DNA of 64,000 nt, from the NCBI GenBank assembly GCA_029255685.2, contig CM055315.2:69035681-69099680 (forward strand). Direction: 5' to 3'. Source of the DNA: Silene conica (taxonomy: Eukaryota > Streptophyta > Magnoliopsida > Caryophyllales > Caryophyllaceae). How positions within the stretch are numbered: the first letter of the stretch is position 1; each line of letters opens with the position of its first letter. Below, piece by piece: positions 48,387 through 58,906 of the stretch. Both the position numbers and the translations under genes were made by a program. The notes beneath the pieces are model-generated. The model worked only from the letters and a program-made list of their open reading frames with translations. It was not told the origin of the DNA and made no database searches.

Positions 48387-49991
48387 TGATAAGTGATATT
48401 TATGCATGATTTTAACGCTATATTAGCTTTATTTTATAATTCATTTAGCACTTATTTAAGTGTTTTTAAGCTAATATTTGTTTCTAGTGCAATTGTGTGT
48501 TTAATTGTGTTTTGTAGGAAAATGAGCTTAAATGAGCTTAAATGAGCTAAAATAGTACAAATAAATGCAAACTAGAAATATGGCTAAGTATGAACAAAAG
48601 ATGGACTTTGAGCTTTAAATTATATGAATTTTGCATGGATGATTTATTGGATTAATTTGTGAAATGCAAATTATATTAATAATCAAGTCAGACCGAAATT
48701 CAAGTCCAAAATCAAAGTGCAAAGCATAGGATTCCAACATGCAAAAGGTGTAAAGATTTCAAGTCATTACTGGGTGATTAATCATCATCTTAAACACTAG
48801 CAATCGATTCCTCACAATTAAGTGAGAAATTAAAGAAGAATTAATTCGAAAACTTGCGTCCCCGATCAGGGATGGCAACCCCGTTCGGGGTTGTAGCCCT
48901 CTTCAATGTGTACGTTTTGGAACATTTCTATTATAAATAGAAGTCCACGTCCAAGCTTGGCGGCATCACTTCATACTTCCGAAAACCTTATTTTATACTT
49001 AGATTCTCTTGTAATTGTAATTCACAAATATTCCTTTTAGTTTCTCAATTTTAGATTAGTTGTTATTTACATTTTAATACAAGTTATATCCAAAGTTCTT
49101 ATGCAAGTTTTCTTGGTTCCCTACATTTGGTTTTATTCTCAAGTTTATTATTTATCCTCAATTGTTATATGTTCATCCTCATTCAGTAATCTCTATTCTA
49201 GTATTAAAATTGCATTTAATTTTATATTTAGCATCTCATATGGTATTTTATTTGCATTCTTATAGTTTAGTTATAATTCACACAATTAGTTTATATTTCA
49301 CATTTAGCTATTATTCTTATATCATGTTTTATATTTTACCTAGCATTTTTATTTCACATTCCTTAATGAGTAGCTAATCTTCTAATTTAGGGACTAGGGG
49401 AAACATGTAATAAAATTAGTAGTAAAAATGGTTTAATTAAAAGATGATAAAAAGTTATTCATATTGTTTATCTCACACAACTTGTTTAATAATCATTGCT
49501 ACCGTGCAATACTCTTGGTTAGTTTGCTATTCATATCTAAAAGTCGGAAGGCATGGAAATGAATTAGACAAAGCATGTGTAGTATACCTAATCATATCGG
49601 GAGATCCTTAGAATCGTTTTATTGTTGAGATGCTAAAGTTGGGAAACGGGTATCTAATAACCTAAAAAACAATTTATCATGGCTAGTTAACCATTTGTAC
49701 CTCTATAATAATTTGCATATTGACCCTAACTCCCTAAATTACCTTTTATTATATAACTTTTATATTGCAATTTTATAGTTTTTATTTTTAGTTTCATTTA
49801 CAGTTTTTATTTATTGTTTTTACAACCAAACCCCAACAAAAACATAACCTTGTGACCACACAAGATAGTAAAATCTACCCATAGCATTTATATAGAAAAT
49901 TACCGAACGCCTCTGTGGATTCGACCCCTAGATACTACATTTATTTGTTGTACATTTAGGTTATTTTTGTATAGGTTGTGACATTCTATCA
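48387..49991 (+). mobile_element. Athila-type Ty3/Gypsy 5' LTR
   Basis: Starts TGATAAGTG and ends TTCTATCA, so the ends are the TGATA..TATCA inverted pair. The length is about 1.6 kb. A TATAAATAG box lies at 48932-48940, and the LTR is followed 5 nt later by a tRNA-Asp-type primer-binding site. Assignment to the Athila/Tat group rests on the primer site and the gag wording downstream. Confidence 0.75.
48932..48940 (+). promoter_or_regulatory. LTR TATA box
   Basis: TATAAATAG within the Athila-type LTR, positioned so that transcription would start near 48965 and cross the R/U5 region. Confidence 0.5.
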
Positions 49992-49996
49992 AATTT

Positions 49997-50014
49997 TGGC
50001 GTCGTTGCCGGGGA
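49997..50014 (+). other. Primer-binding site (tRNA-Asp type)
   Basis: TGGCGTCGTTGCCGGGGA differs at one position from the TGGCGCCGTTGCCGGGGA sequence complementary to the 3' end of tRNA-Asp, the usual primer of plant Athila/Tat elements. It lies 5 nt after the LTR end. Confidence 0.75.
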
Positions 50015-50136
50015 CGCACTATTAGTTTTCCTTGTTTTGTTGTTTTTTCTACCTTCATTCTCTTGTCTTAGGGAACTTATCGTTCCTTAAGACCGTTACT
50101 TACATTTTTCTTGTAGTTGTTTGTTTTGTCTAGAAA

Positions 50137-50508
50137 ATGGTGAAACTTTGTAACTATTCGAAGTCAACCGCGTCCATGTTACCAAAAGGTATTTCAATTA
50201 CCCAACTTGAAGAAATTGATTTCGAGATTAAACCCGCTTTTATCAATTTGGTGGAAAGGAAGCAACATGGGGGAAACCTTATGGAGGATCCTAATTTGCA
50301 TATTCAAAACTTCTGTGAGTATTGTTCCTTGATAAAACAAACGAGGGTGACTCAAGATCAAATTCGAGACATCTTATTTCCATTTTCGCTACGAGATATA
50401 GTAGTAGACGCTTTGAGTAAGAAATCAATGCATTATTTGTGTACCACTTTGTTAATGATGAAGTTAAAAAAGAAAGTGGGAAGGGTGAACATTCATGTGA
50501 ATATGTGA
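50137..50508 (+). pseudogene. Athila-type gag, N-terminal fragment
   Basis: A 123-codon frame containing FEIKPAFINLVERKQHGG, then MEDPNLHIQNFCEYC and VTQDQIRDILFPFSLRD. This is the characteristic start of the plant Gypsy gag (retrotransposon Gag domain). After LRD the family wording (AKAWL) is lost, and the frame ends at 50506-50508. Nothing of pol is present in the window. The body of the element was deleted, or displaced by the insertions that follow. Confidence 0.8.
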
Positions 50509-50613
50509 TCCGAAAGGAGATGCTATGAGTGATTTAACCTTAGAGGCTAAGTTATACGATGATTTCGGAAGAAGAAAATGGTCGTTCCTAAGATCCGAGA
50601 GTGAAAGGAGGAC

Positions 50614-50922
50614 TTAGAATAAGTGCAATAGAATAACTTTTTATAAAATTCTTCCACTGCCATGTCATATTTTTACAATTTCAATAACTAAGAACTTTTT
50701 GTTACAATAGAGGAACTTTAAATAAAGTTCTTTAATAAGAACATAATTGATTTGCTATGTCTACTATACATTTCTTGGTTTTGGGAAGAACTTGGTTCTT
50801 CTTTTCAAACCAAGTTTGTCGTTTTAAAAAAAAAAACCTTATTATGCAATGGGACAAACTTTTTTAAAAAAATTCTTATTTACAAACCCAACACAAAAAC
50901 CTCGCTCCCATTGCAATTGCTC
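50614..50922. mobile_element. MITE remnant
   Basis: Begins AATAAGTGCAATAGAA and ends CATTGCAATTGCTC, weak inverted ends shared with the remnant beginning at about 14585. The Harbinger series starts right at its right end, next to TTG 50923-50925. Confidence 0.4.
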
Positions 50923-50925
50923 TTG

Positions 50926-52517
50926 GACCATCCCCAAACAAGATCATGAGGTAGGTCATTACCTTGTTTGGTCATGGTTAATGAGTTAATTAAGGGAATT
51001 AATTGGTTATCAAATTTGCTAATTTGTGACCATATGACCAACCAATGTCAATTTGTGACCTTTGATGAACAATATTGACCATATTTTTGACCACTTAGGT
51101 TGACAATTGTGATTGACTGAGAAATAAAAAAACAATAAAAATATTAATTAATGCTCCAATGTTCATGTTAGATGGCAGTCTACTGTGTACGTCATACTTC
51201 ATTTCCCCTGCTTCATTTTCAAATCCTCTCCACTTCCCTGCTTCTTCATCAAATCCTCCACTTCCCCAACTACTTTATCATACAACTCTAACTTCATTTA
51301 CTCCATGCATTGACTGCATGCATTGTGAGTGGAAAAATTGTCCAACAGCTTGGGCGGGACAATATGCCGGGCAAAGTGGAAAACCAACAGTCGTTTTCGA
51401 AGCGGTCTCTTCATACGATCTATGGATATGACATGTCTTCTTCGATACACCGGGTTTGCTCAATGATATTAATGTTCTTCAACGTTCTCTACTCTTTAAC
51501 GACGTTTTAGAAGAATCTGCCCCATCTGTTAATTTTATCGTTAATGGTACATAGTATAATATGGGATATTATCTTGCTGATGGAATATATCCGGGTTGGA
51601 CAACATTTGTTAAATCAATTACTGCGCCAATAATTCAAAAGCATAAATTATTTGCAACTCGCCAAGAAAGTTGTCGAAAAGATGTAGAACATGCTTTCGG
51701 CGTCCTATAAACTCGATTTGCATTCATTAAACGCCCTTGTCTTCTATGGGATCGAGCTTCGATTGGGAAAGTTCTCATGACTTGTATTATTATGCATAAT
51801 ATGATAGTTAAAGATGAACATGAAACCTATCTTAACTATGAAAATATTATCTCACAGTTCAAAGAAGATAATCCGACTACAGCTACTAATGATCCTTATG
51901 AATATCATCATCTTAGAAGATCGCCTAAAGAACGATTCGTAGAAATTCATGGTGAAATTCGTGATCTTGTCACTCATATCGCTCTTAAAAATGATCTTAT
52001 TGATCATATTTGGCAAAAGTTCTGTAACTAGAATCAATTTTAGATGCATTTTTTCCTTAGTATTTAATGTTTTTATTTTTATTTTTATGTAAGCACATTA
52101 TTTTATGTCGAATCATGTTTTTAGTAATTTTTCTTTTTTTTTTCAATAAAATCATCTTTTTACCTTTTCAAATTATAAAAGGGGTTATTTAATATTTTTT
52201 TCCCGAAAGTTACGCCATAAGATTAATATAACCGTAAAATATTTGGGCAGTTTTTATTTTATTAATATACTTAACAAAATTGAAAAAAAACTACATTTAT
52301 AAAATGTTAGGAAAATAATTGTAAAAGTGAGAGAGAGAAAAATGGAGTAGAGAATGTGAGAAATGATTGAGAATGTTGTAAAGTGGAAAATGAATGAGTT
52401 GATAACTTAGGTCGTGACCTTTACTTGGGAGGGTGAAGGTATGTCAAGATAATTAAGGTGTAAGTTAACAGTAAAACCGGGTTGTAACCTAGTTAGCGCG
52501 ACCACTGCTTGAGGATG
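50926..52517 (+). mobile_element. PIF/Harbinger copy 1, internally deleted
   Basis: The left end GACCATCCCCAAACAAG and right end CACTGCTTGAGGATG match the terminal inverted repeats of copy 2 with a few changes. The left flank is TTG, a changed TTA; the right flank is TTA (52518-52520). ORF1 and the N-terminal half of the transposase are missing. The remaining transposase is a pseudogene. Confidence 0.8.
51306..52031 (+). pseudogene. Harbinger transposase, C-terminal half, copy 1
   Basis: Homologous over its whole length to residues 210-449 of the transposase at 55766-57115, beginning at IDCMH. It carries three premature stops: TGA 51429-51431, TAG 51552-51554 and TAA 51708-51710. The DDE positions can still be aligned (ID, NDINVL, DVEHAFG), but the protein cannot be made. 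Confidence 0.85.
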
Positions 52518-53070
52518 TTAGACCATCCCCAAGCAAGGTCAATAGGTAGGTCATGACCTTGCTTGGTCATGGTTAATTATGTCATTAGCTTGCTAATTGT
52601 TTGACCTTTGAAGGTTAATTTGTGACCAAAATCAACAAAAGGTCAATTGGTGACCTTGTGTATGAGAAATCAACCTACTTATTGACCTAATAGGTGTCAT
52701 TTTATTATTGGTTGTACAATTGTTTTTAAATAAAGAATTATAAATTATGTACTATACTCAACTACTTCTTCAATTCTCTGCAAACTTCTTCAATTCTCTG
52801 CAAACTCCTTCAAACTCCTTCAAACTCCTCTTTTAACGTCTTTCATTGCAACTTGATCCATCCTCATGCATCATGCTTGCATCATACATATGATGTCATA
52901 AGTCCTCAACTACACACATTAAATAACATTCAGTTTTTTTTAAAAAAAATCTTATATAAACATATAAAATTTGGAGTAACTAAATTAATTTTCTACCCAA
53001 TTTTTTTACCTTTACAGTAAAAAAACCATAATATTTTAAACACAATTTTTTCTCTAATATTCCAAATATT

Positions 53071-54226
53071 ATGGATTTAAATGAATACGATATTTCAAAT
53101 TACGCCTCCGACGAATATTTATCTCCAAATAACCAAACATTCGATTTAAATGAGAGCACTCCATCTTTTACCGATTTATTATCGAGTAGTCAACCTAGTC
53201 AAAAACTCGATATTTTTGTAATCCGATGTTGTTGTCTCAACTCCCGACTAATAATTTTTTAACGGAAACCCCTCTTTATTGTGCAAGTAAAACACAAAAA
53301 CTCCCATCTAAAAAAAAACACAATGATTTAAAAATTGACGGAAAAAAATGGACCGAAAAAGAGGATGAGGCTCTAATGTCCGCTTGGATGTTATGTAGCA
53401 CCAACTCAATATTTGGAAAAAATCAAAAATATAACACATTATGGAATTCGGTTTACGAATTATATGAACAATCCCGTATGGAAAATCAGAATAAGGGTGA
53501 AATAGGGATTAGAAGTGTTGAGGGAATGAGAAATCGTTATAAACGACTCAATTTCCTAGTAAATAAATTGGTGGGATGCTACTCCAAAGTTGTTTCTCGA
53601 CCACCGGCAAGTGGTACCAACAAGGAAGACGACATACACTTAGCTCAAAAATTGTTTCGTGATGAAAACGGTAATAAAGAATTTGTTGAATTTCATGTTT
53701 ATAATAAAATTATGAGTAAGCATCCAAAATGGAGTTTACAAAAAAATCAAATTGATGTAAGTGAGAACATTAGTTTGTCGGGTTCAAAACGGTCAAGGAT
53801 GGAAATGGATTCTAGCCCATCAAGCGTCAATGTTCCTACACCGTCTAGTTCAAATGTCCCTACACCGTCTAGTTTTAATATCCCAACTCCGTCTAGTCTT
53901 AATGTCGAGGACTACGTCCGACCCGAAGGACGGGAGACGGAAAAAAAAAGCGGAATGGTAAAGCACCCGTGGTCGCGCTGGAGTCTATGTTTTCTAGAGA
54001 TGACATCTCTATTTTAGATGAAAATAGACTCACGGTGAAAGAGCAAACTGATTTTCGTCAAAAGAGGATTGCCGCAGATTTGGAAATTGTACAAATCAGA
54101 GCTAAAAGTAAGAAATAAACAATGGAGATGGGTTGGCTAAACACATTGCTCTCACAACAAGATTTGAACCCGAAAGATCAAGAAATGAAGGACAAACTTA
54201 TGAACAAATATATGTCTGATATTTAG
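53071..54226 (+). pseudogene. Harbinger ORF1 (Myb/SANT-like DNA-binding protein), frameshifted
   Basis: Starts MDLNEYDISNYASDEYL at 53071. A frame change near 53213-53225 links it to the frame with GKKWTEKEDEALMSAWML, the Myb/SANT-like trihelix region (about 53335-53560, with GMRNRYKRLN). A second frame change lies in the A run near 53938-53950. In the resulting frame follow VALESMFSRDDISILDENRL and a coiled tail, with a TAA at 54116-54118 and a final TAG at 54224-54226. In PIF/Harbinger elements this protein recruits the transposase to DNA and the nucleus. With two frame changes and a stop this copy looks non-functional. Confidence 0.85.
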
Positions 54227-54299
54227 TTTATGAATTTTTTTTTACTGAACTAAAAGTTTTAGATATGAATGTTTTACTCGATTAAATTTAGTTTACACA

Positions 54300-55660
54300 T
54301 TCTACTCGGTTAAGGTGATGAATTAACAACAAAAATCAATTAACAATCGATCAGAAATTTAATTCACAAAAATCAACAACAAAATCAATTAATATCAACA
54401 ACAAAAACTTCATGATTAAAAAAATCAACAAAATCAACACTTACTCGAAAATTTCATAATTAAAAATATCAATCAAAAACTTTGATTTGTTAAGATTAAA
54501 TATATGAAGAACATGATGAATATGAGATAAGGAATTATCAGAAGACAACCGATCAACAAAATCAGAATCGATCAACAAAATCCAACAAAAATCGATCAAC
54601 AAAAAAATAGATCAACAAAAAAATCGATCAACAAAAATCGATCAACAAAAAACTTCTGATGATATAAAGATCGTGATGAGAATGTACCTGCATGATTGAA
54701 GCGATGAAGATTCTGCACAATAAAACATTGATTTGTTAACATTATATACGAAAATCATGATGAATATTCAAGATCGTGATGAATGATGATAATGAACAAT
54801 GATGGTGAATGATGATGATGAACGAAAATCAAATTACCGGATGAACGATGATGGTGAATGACGAATCATGTTGTTGAACGTATACTTGGGTATATAGTTT
54901 TTGTTAGTAAATAATGAATGTATATGAAAATAAATGATGATGAATGTATATGAAAATAACTGATGATGAATGTATGGAGCAGAATAGTTTTTGTTTTAGT
55001 AATTAATTGTGGTAGGTAGTGTGTGTTTGGATTGATTAATATACGTCTTTCGATTAGAGTACGTCTTTTTTAAATAAAAATCGTCTTTTAAACTCGTCTT
55101 TTAAAATCGTCTTTGTAAGTAAGAAATTCGTCTTTTTAAAATAAAAATTCGTTTTTAAAATAAAAATCGTCTTTTAAATTCGGCTTTTAAAATTGTCTTT
55201 TTAAAACACATAGCTAAGTAAGAAATTCGTCTTTTCAAAATAAAAATCGATTGAAATACGTCTTTTTAAAATAAAAATCGTCTTTTAAAATTGTCTTTTT
55301 AAAACACATAGCTAAGTAAGAAATTCGTCTTTTCAAATTAAAAATCGATTAAAATACGTCTTTTTAAAATAAAAATCGTCTTTTAAAATTGTCTTTTTAA
55401 AACACATAGCTAAGTAAGAAATTCGTCTTTTCAAAATAAAAATCGATTAAAATACGTCTTTTTAAAATAAAAATCGTCTTTTAAATTCGTTGGATTGATT
55501 TTAACCATTTGATTAGAAATATAGCCGTTGGATTGATTTTAGCCATTGGATTAGAAATATAGCCGTTGGATTGATTTTAACCACAAGATTAAAAATATAG
55601 CCGTTGGATTGATTTTAACCATTCAATTAAATATAGCCGTTGTACAAAAAACTTATATAT
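54300..55660. repeat. Three tandem repeat blocks inside Harbinger copy 2
   Basis: 54300-54660: short repeats of ATCGATCAACAAAA. 55070-55490: about four copies of a roughly 106-bp unit with CACATAGCTAAGTAAGAAA and CGTCTTTT motifs. 55489-55640: four copies of a 38-bp unit starting CGTTGGATTGATTTTAACCA, ending about 125 bp before the transposase ATG. Such blocks upstream of ORF2 may affect its promoter; they also lengthen the element. Confidence 0.7.
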
Positions 55661-55765
55661 ACTTCATACTTGTTGAACAAAATTACTCACATTTTCGGTT
55701 GGTTCAAGTTCTAAAAATGCTTACACACTTTTATAAAAATCAACAATAAAATCATCATTATTATA

Positions 55766-57115
55766 ATGTCGGGATCAACTTCAAATTCTGATTCGTCAAA
55801 CGACAATGTTGTTGATCAAAATAGACTTTCCGATTATCAATGGGAAGCCGAAGCCGATGAAAGATCTGAGGCAATTCAAAATCTTATAGCCCAACGTATG
55901 AATGAATACGTCAACAGAAGAATTCGTCAACAAATTCCCCCTCAAAGACGTCGTAGGAGAAACATTGAAAGAAATCGTGAAGAAGGTCATAATCAATTGT
56001 ACAACGACTATTTTATGGATCCGGTGTATCCCGAAGAACTATTCCGCCGCAGATTTCGCATGAAGAAACATTTATTCATGCGCATAGTTGATGGTCTATC
56101 TGCCAATGATCGGTTTTTCCAACAAAGAGTCGGCGGTAATAAGAGACTTAGTTTCTCACCGTTGCAAAGATGCACAGCTGCTTTAAGAGTTCTAGCATAT
56201 GGTACATCCACTGATTCAGTTGATGAATATTTGCGTATGAGTGAAACATCCGTAAGAGACTCTCTCAAATCGTTTGTCGAGGGTGTAATCAGTTGCTTTG
56301 GGAATGAGTATCTACGCAGGCCCAATCCACAAGATTTAAGTAGATTACTTCATATGGGGGAAGCTCGTGGATTTCCGGGTATGCTGGGTAGTATTGACTG
56401 CATGCATTGGGAGTGGAAAAATTGTCCCACAGCCTGGGCGGGACAATATGCCGTGCGAAATGGGAAGCCAACAGTCATTTTGGAAGCGGTCGCTTCGTAC
56501 GATCTATGGATATGGCATGCCTTCCTCGGTACACCAGGTTCGCTCAATGATATTAATGTTCTACAACGTTCTCCACTCTTTAACGACGTTTTAGAAGAAT
56601 CTGCTCCAGCTGTTAATTTTAACGTTAATGGTAAGGAATATAATATGGTATATTATCTTGCTGATGGTATATATCCGGGTTGGGCAACATTCGTTAAATC
56701 AATTAGTGCGCCACAAATTCAAAAACATAAGTTATTTGCAACTCGTCAAGAAAGTTGTAGAAAAGATGTCGAACGAGCTTTCGGCGTCCTACAAGCTCGA
56801 TTTGCGTTCATTAAACGTCCTTGTCTTCTATGGGATCCAACTTCGATGGGGAAGGTTCTCATGGCTTGCATTATTATGAATAATATGATAGTCGAAGATG
56901 AACGAGAAACCTATCTTAACTATGAAAATATTATCTCAGAGTTCAAAGAAGATAATCCGACTACAACTACTGATGATCCTTATGAATATCATCGCCTTGG
57001 AAGATCGCCACAAGAACGATTCGTACAAATTCATGGCGAGATTCGTGATCGTGTCACTCATATCGCTCTGAAAAATGATCTTATTGACCATATTTGGCAA
57101 AACTTTCGTAAGTAG
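55766..57115 (+). CDS. PIF/Harbinger DDE transposase, intact
   Basis: Encodes 449 aa without interruption. This is a DDE_Tnp_4/plant-transposon-protein family nuclease that cuts and pastes elements with TTA target sites; it is related to the domesticated ALP1/HARBI1 proteins. The N-terminus is polar, with a basic run at 60-66 (QRRRRRN). A helix-turn-helix-like region lies at about 125-175. The catalytic triad is visible as D211 (GSIDCMHWEWKNCP), D262 (GTPGSLNDINVL) and E336 (RKDVERAFGVLQARF). The C-terminus ends HIWQNFRK. The start is ATG 55766, in frame and preceded by a leader-like AT-rich stretch. Catalytic residues and length (usual 380-480 aa) are complete, so it could still be active if expressed with an ORF1 protein from another copy. 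Confidence 0.93.
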   Translation: MSGSTSNSDSSNDNVVDQNRLSDYQWEAEADERSEAIQNLIAQRMNEYVNRRIRQQIPPQRRRRRNIERNREEGHNQLYNDYFMDPVYPEELFRRRFRMKKHLFMRIVDGLSANDRFFQQRVGGNKRLSFSPLQRCTAALRVLAYGTSTDSVDEYLRMSETSVRDSLKSFVEGVISCFGNEYLRRPNPQDLSRLLHMGEARGFPGMLGSIDCMHWEWKNCPTAWAGQYAVRNGKPTVILEAVASYDLWIWHAFLGTPGSLNDINVLQRSPLFNDVLEESAPAVNFNVNGKEYNMVYYLADGIYPGWATFVKSISAPQIQKHKLFATRQESCRKDVERAFGVLQARFAFIKRPCLLWDPTSMGKVLMACIIMNNMIVEDERETYLNYENIISEFKEDNPTTTTDDPYEYHRLGRSPQERFVQIHGEIRDRVTHIALKNDLIDHIWQNFRK

Positions 57116-57555
57116 AATCAAGTTTAGATGCATTTTTTCCTTAGTATTTAATGTTTTTTTATTTTTTTTATGTAAGCACATTAGTTTGTGTCGAATCATG
57201 TTTTTACTAATTTTTATTTGTTTTCAATAAAAACGTGTTTTTACCTTTTTAAATTATACCGGGGTTATTTAATATATAAAATGTTAGGAAAATAATGTTA
57301 GAAAAATAATGTTAAGAAAAAACTAAATATATATAATGTGAGGAAAATAATTGTAAAAGTGAGAGAGAGAAAAGTGGGGTAGGGAATGTGAGAAATGATT
57401 GAGAATGATGTAAAGTGGAAAATGATTGGGTTGATGACCTAGGTCGTGACCTTTTGCTTGGGAGGGTGAAGGTAGGTCGAGATAATTAAGGTGTGATTAA
57501 CAGTAAAACCGGGTCGTGACCTAGTTAGCGTGACCACTGCTTGGGGATGGTCTTA

Positions 57556-58073
57556 GACCATCGCCAAGCAAGGTCAATAGGTAGGTCGTGACCTTGCTTG
57601 GTCATGGTTAATTATGCAATTAGTTTGCTAATCTTGTGACCTTTGAAAGTCAATTTGTGACCAAAATCAACAAAAGGTCAATTTGTGACCTTGTGTATGG
57701 CAAATTGACCTAGTTATTGACCTAATATGTGTCATTTGGTTATTGGTAGTACAATTAAATTTAAATAAAAAATTACACAATTCTTTACTCTACTCAAGTA
57801 GTCCTTCAACTCTTGCATCATGGTTGCATCATCCACATGATGTCATAACTCCTTAACTACACACATTAAACAACATTCAGTTTTTGAAAAAAAACATCTT
57901 ATATAAACATAAAATTTGGAGTAACTAAATTAAATTTCTACCCAAAATTTTTACCTTTACAGTAAAAAAACACTATTACTTTGAACACAATTTTTTCTAT
58001 AATATTCCAAATATTATGGATTTAAATGATTACAATATTTCAAATTACGCCTGAATATTTATCTCCAAATAAC
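57556..58073 (+). mobile_element. PIF/Harbinger copy 3, left-end fragment
   Basis: Starts GACCATCGCCAAGCAAGG directly after TTA 57553-57555 and runs collinear with copy 2 to the first codons of ORF1 (ATGGATTTAAATGATTAC at 58016). A deletion after TTACGCC removes a few codons. It stops at 58073, where the hAT-like element begins in the phrase CCAAATAAC that continues in copy 2. Confidence 0.8.
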
Positions 58074-58906
58074 TAGAGCTGATCAAATGGCCCAGGCCCC
58101 AAAACCCGATCCAGCTCAACCCTATTTTTCCGGGTTTAGGCTAAACTGTCGGCCCCAAAAAAGCCCAAAGCCCGATCCAGCCCGACCCTATTTTTTCCGG
58201 GTTTGGGCTAAATCGTCGGCCCTAAAAAAGCCCAAAACCCGATCCAAGCAGCCCATGAGAAAAATTGGGTTGGATTTGGGCTTGAGTTTCAGCCCATTTT
58301 AAGGCCCGACCCGGCCCCAGCCTATTACTAATTTACTAATTTCAAAATCCCAAAAGTTTATGTAATTAATAAAATTAATTATGTGTATTCAGTATTCACT
58401 GTATTGAAAGTTGAAACGTAATATATTCCACAATCCACGAGTAATATGTTCCACACTTCCACTGTTACTTCTTCCTAAATTATAATATCTCACATTATAT
58501 TAGTCTCATAGTCAGGTTCCCAATTCTCATCTTCAATACTTCTCACCGTTCCCAGTTCCCATCTTCAATCTCTAACCCCCAAAATTCCTCCATCTTTTAT
58601 ATGTCGATTTTAACTCGATTGCTACTTCACCAATCGCCAATTCGCCATCTATAATTCTACATCTCCATCTTCATCTTCATATTCTTTTATTATTGTTGGA
58701 TAATACAAATGCTCAAATTATACAATTGACAGCTATGTAAATTGTCAACAGATTAGCACACGCAATTTCTCTTTGTTTCGAGAATTCGAGTTTTAATTCG
58801 ACGTATTTTTAAGTTAATTATGATGTTTTGATGTTGAATTGGTATGTTAATTTGGGTATGTTAATTTTGAATGTAATTTAATTTAGGTAAGTTTTGCAGT
58901 CATCCA

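Larger units (their letters stand above)
52521..57552 (+). mobile_element. PIF/Harbinger copy 2, complete autonomous-type element
   Basis: A 5032-bp element with ends GACCATCCCCAAGCA and TGCTTGGGGATGGTC, perfect 15-bp inverted repeats, flanked by TTA on both sides (52518-52520 and 57553-57555). Subterminal regions are rich in GGTCA/TGACC. It contains ORF1 (Myb/SANT-like) and ORF2 (DDE transposase), both plus strand, with tandem repeats between them at 54300-55660. Confidence 0.9.

Noticed and set aside
58016..58073. Third functional Harbinger ORF1
   Set aside because: Only the first codons remain, with a small deletion, before the hAT insertion.
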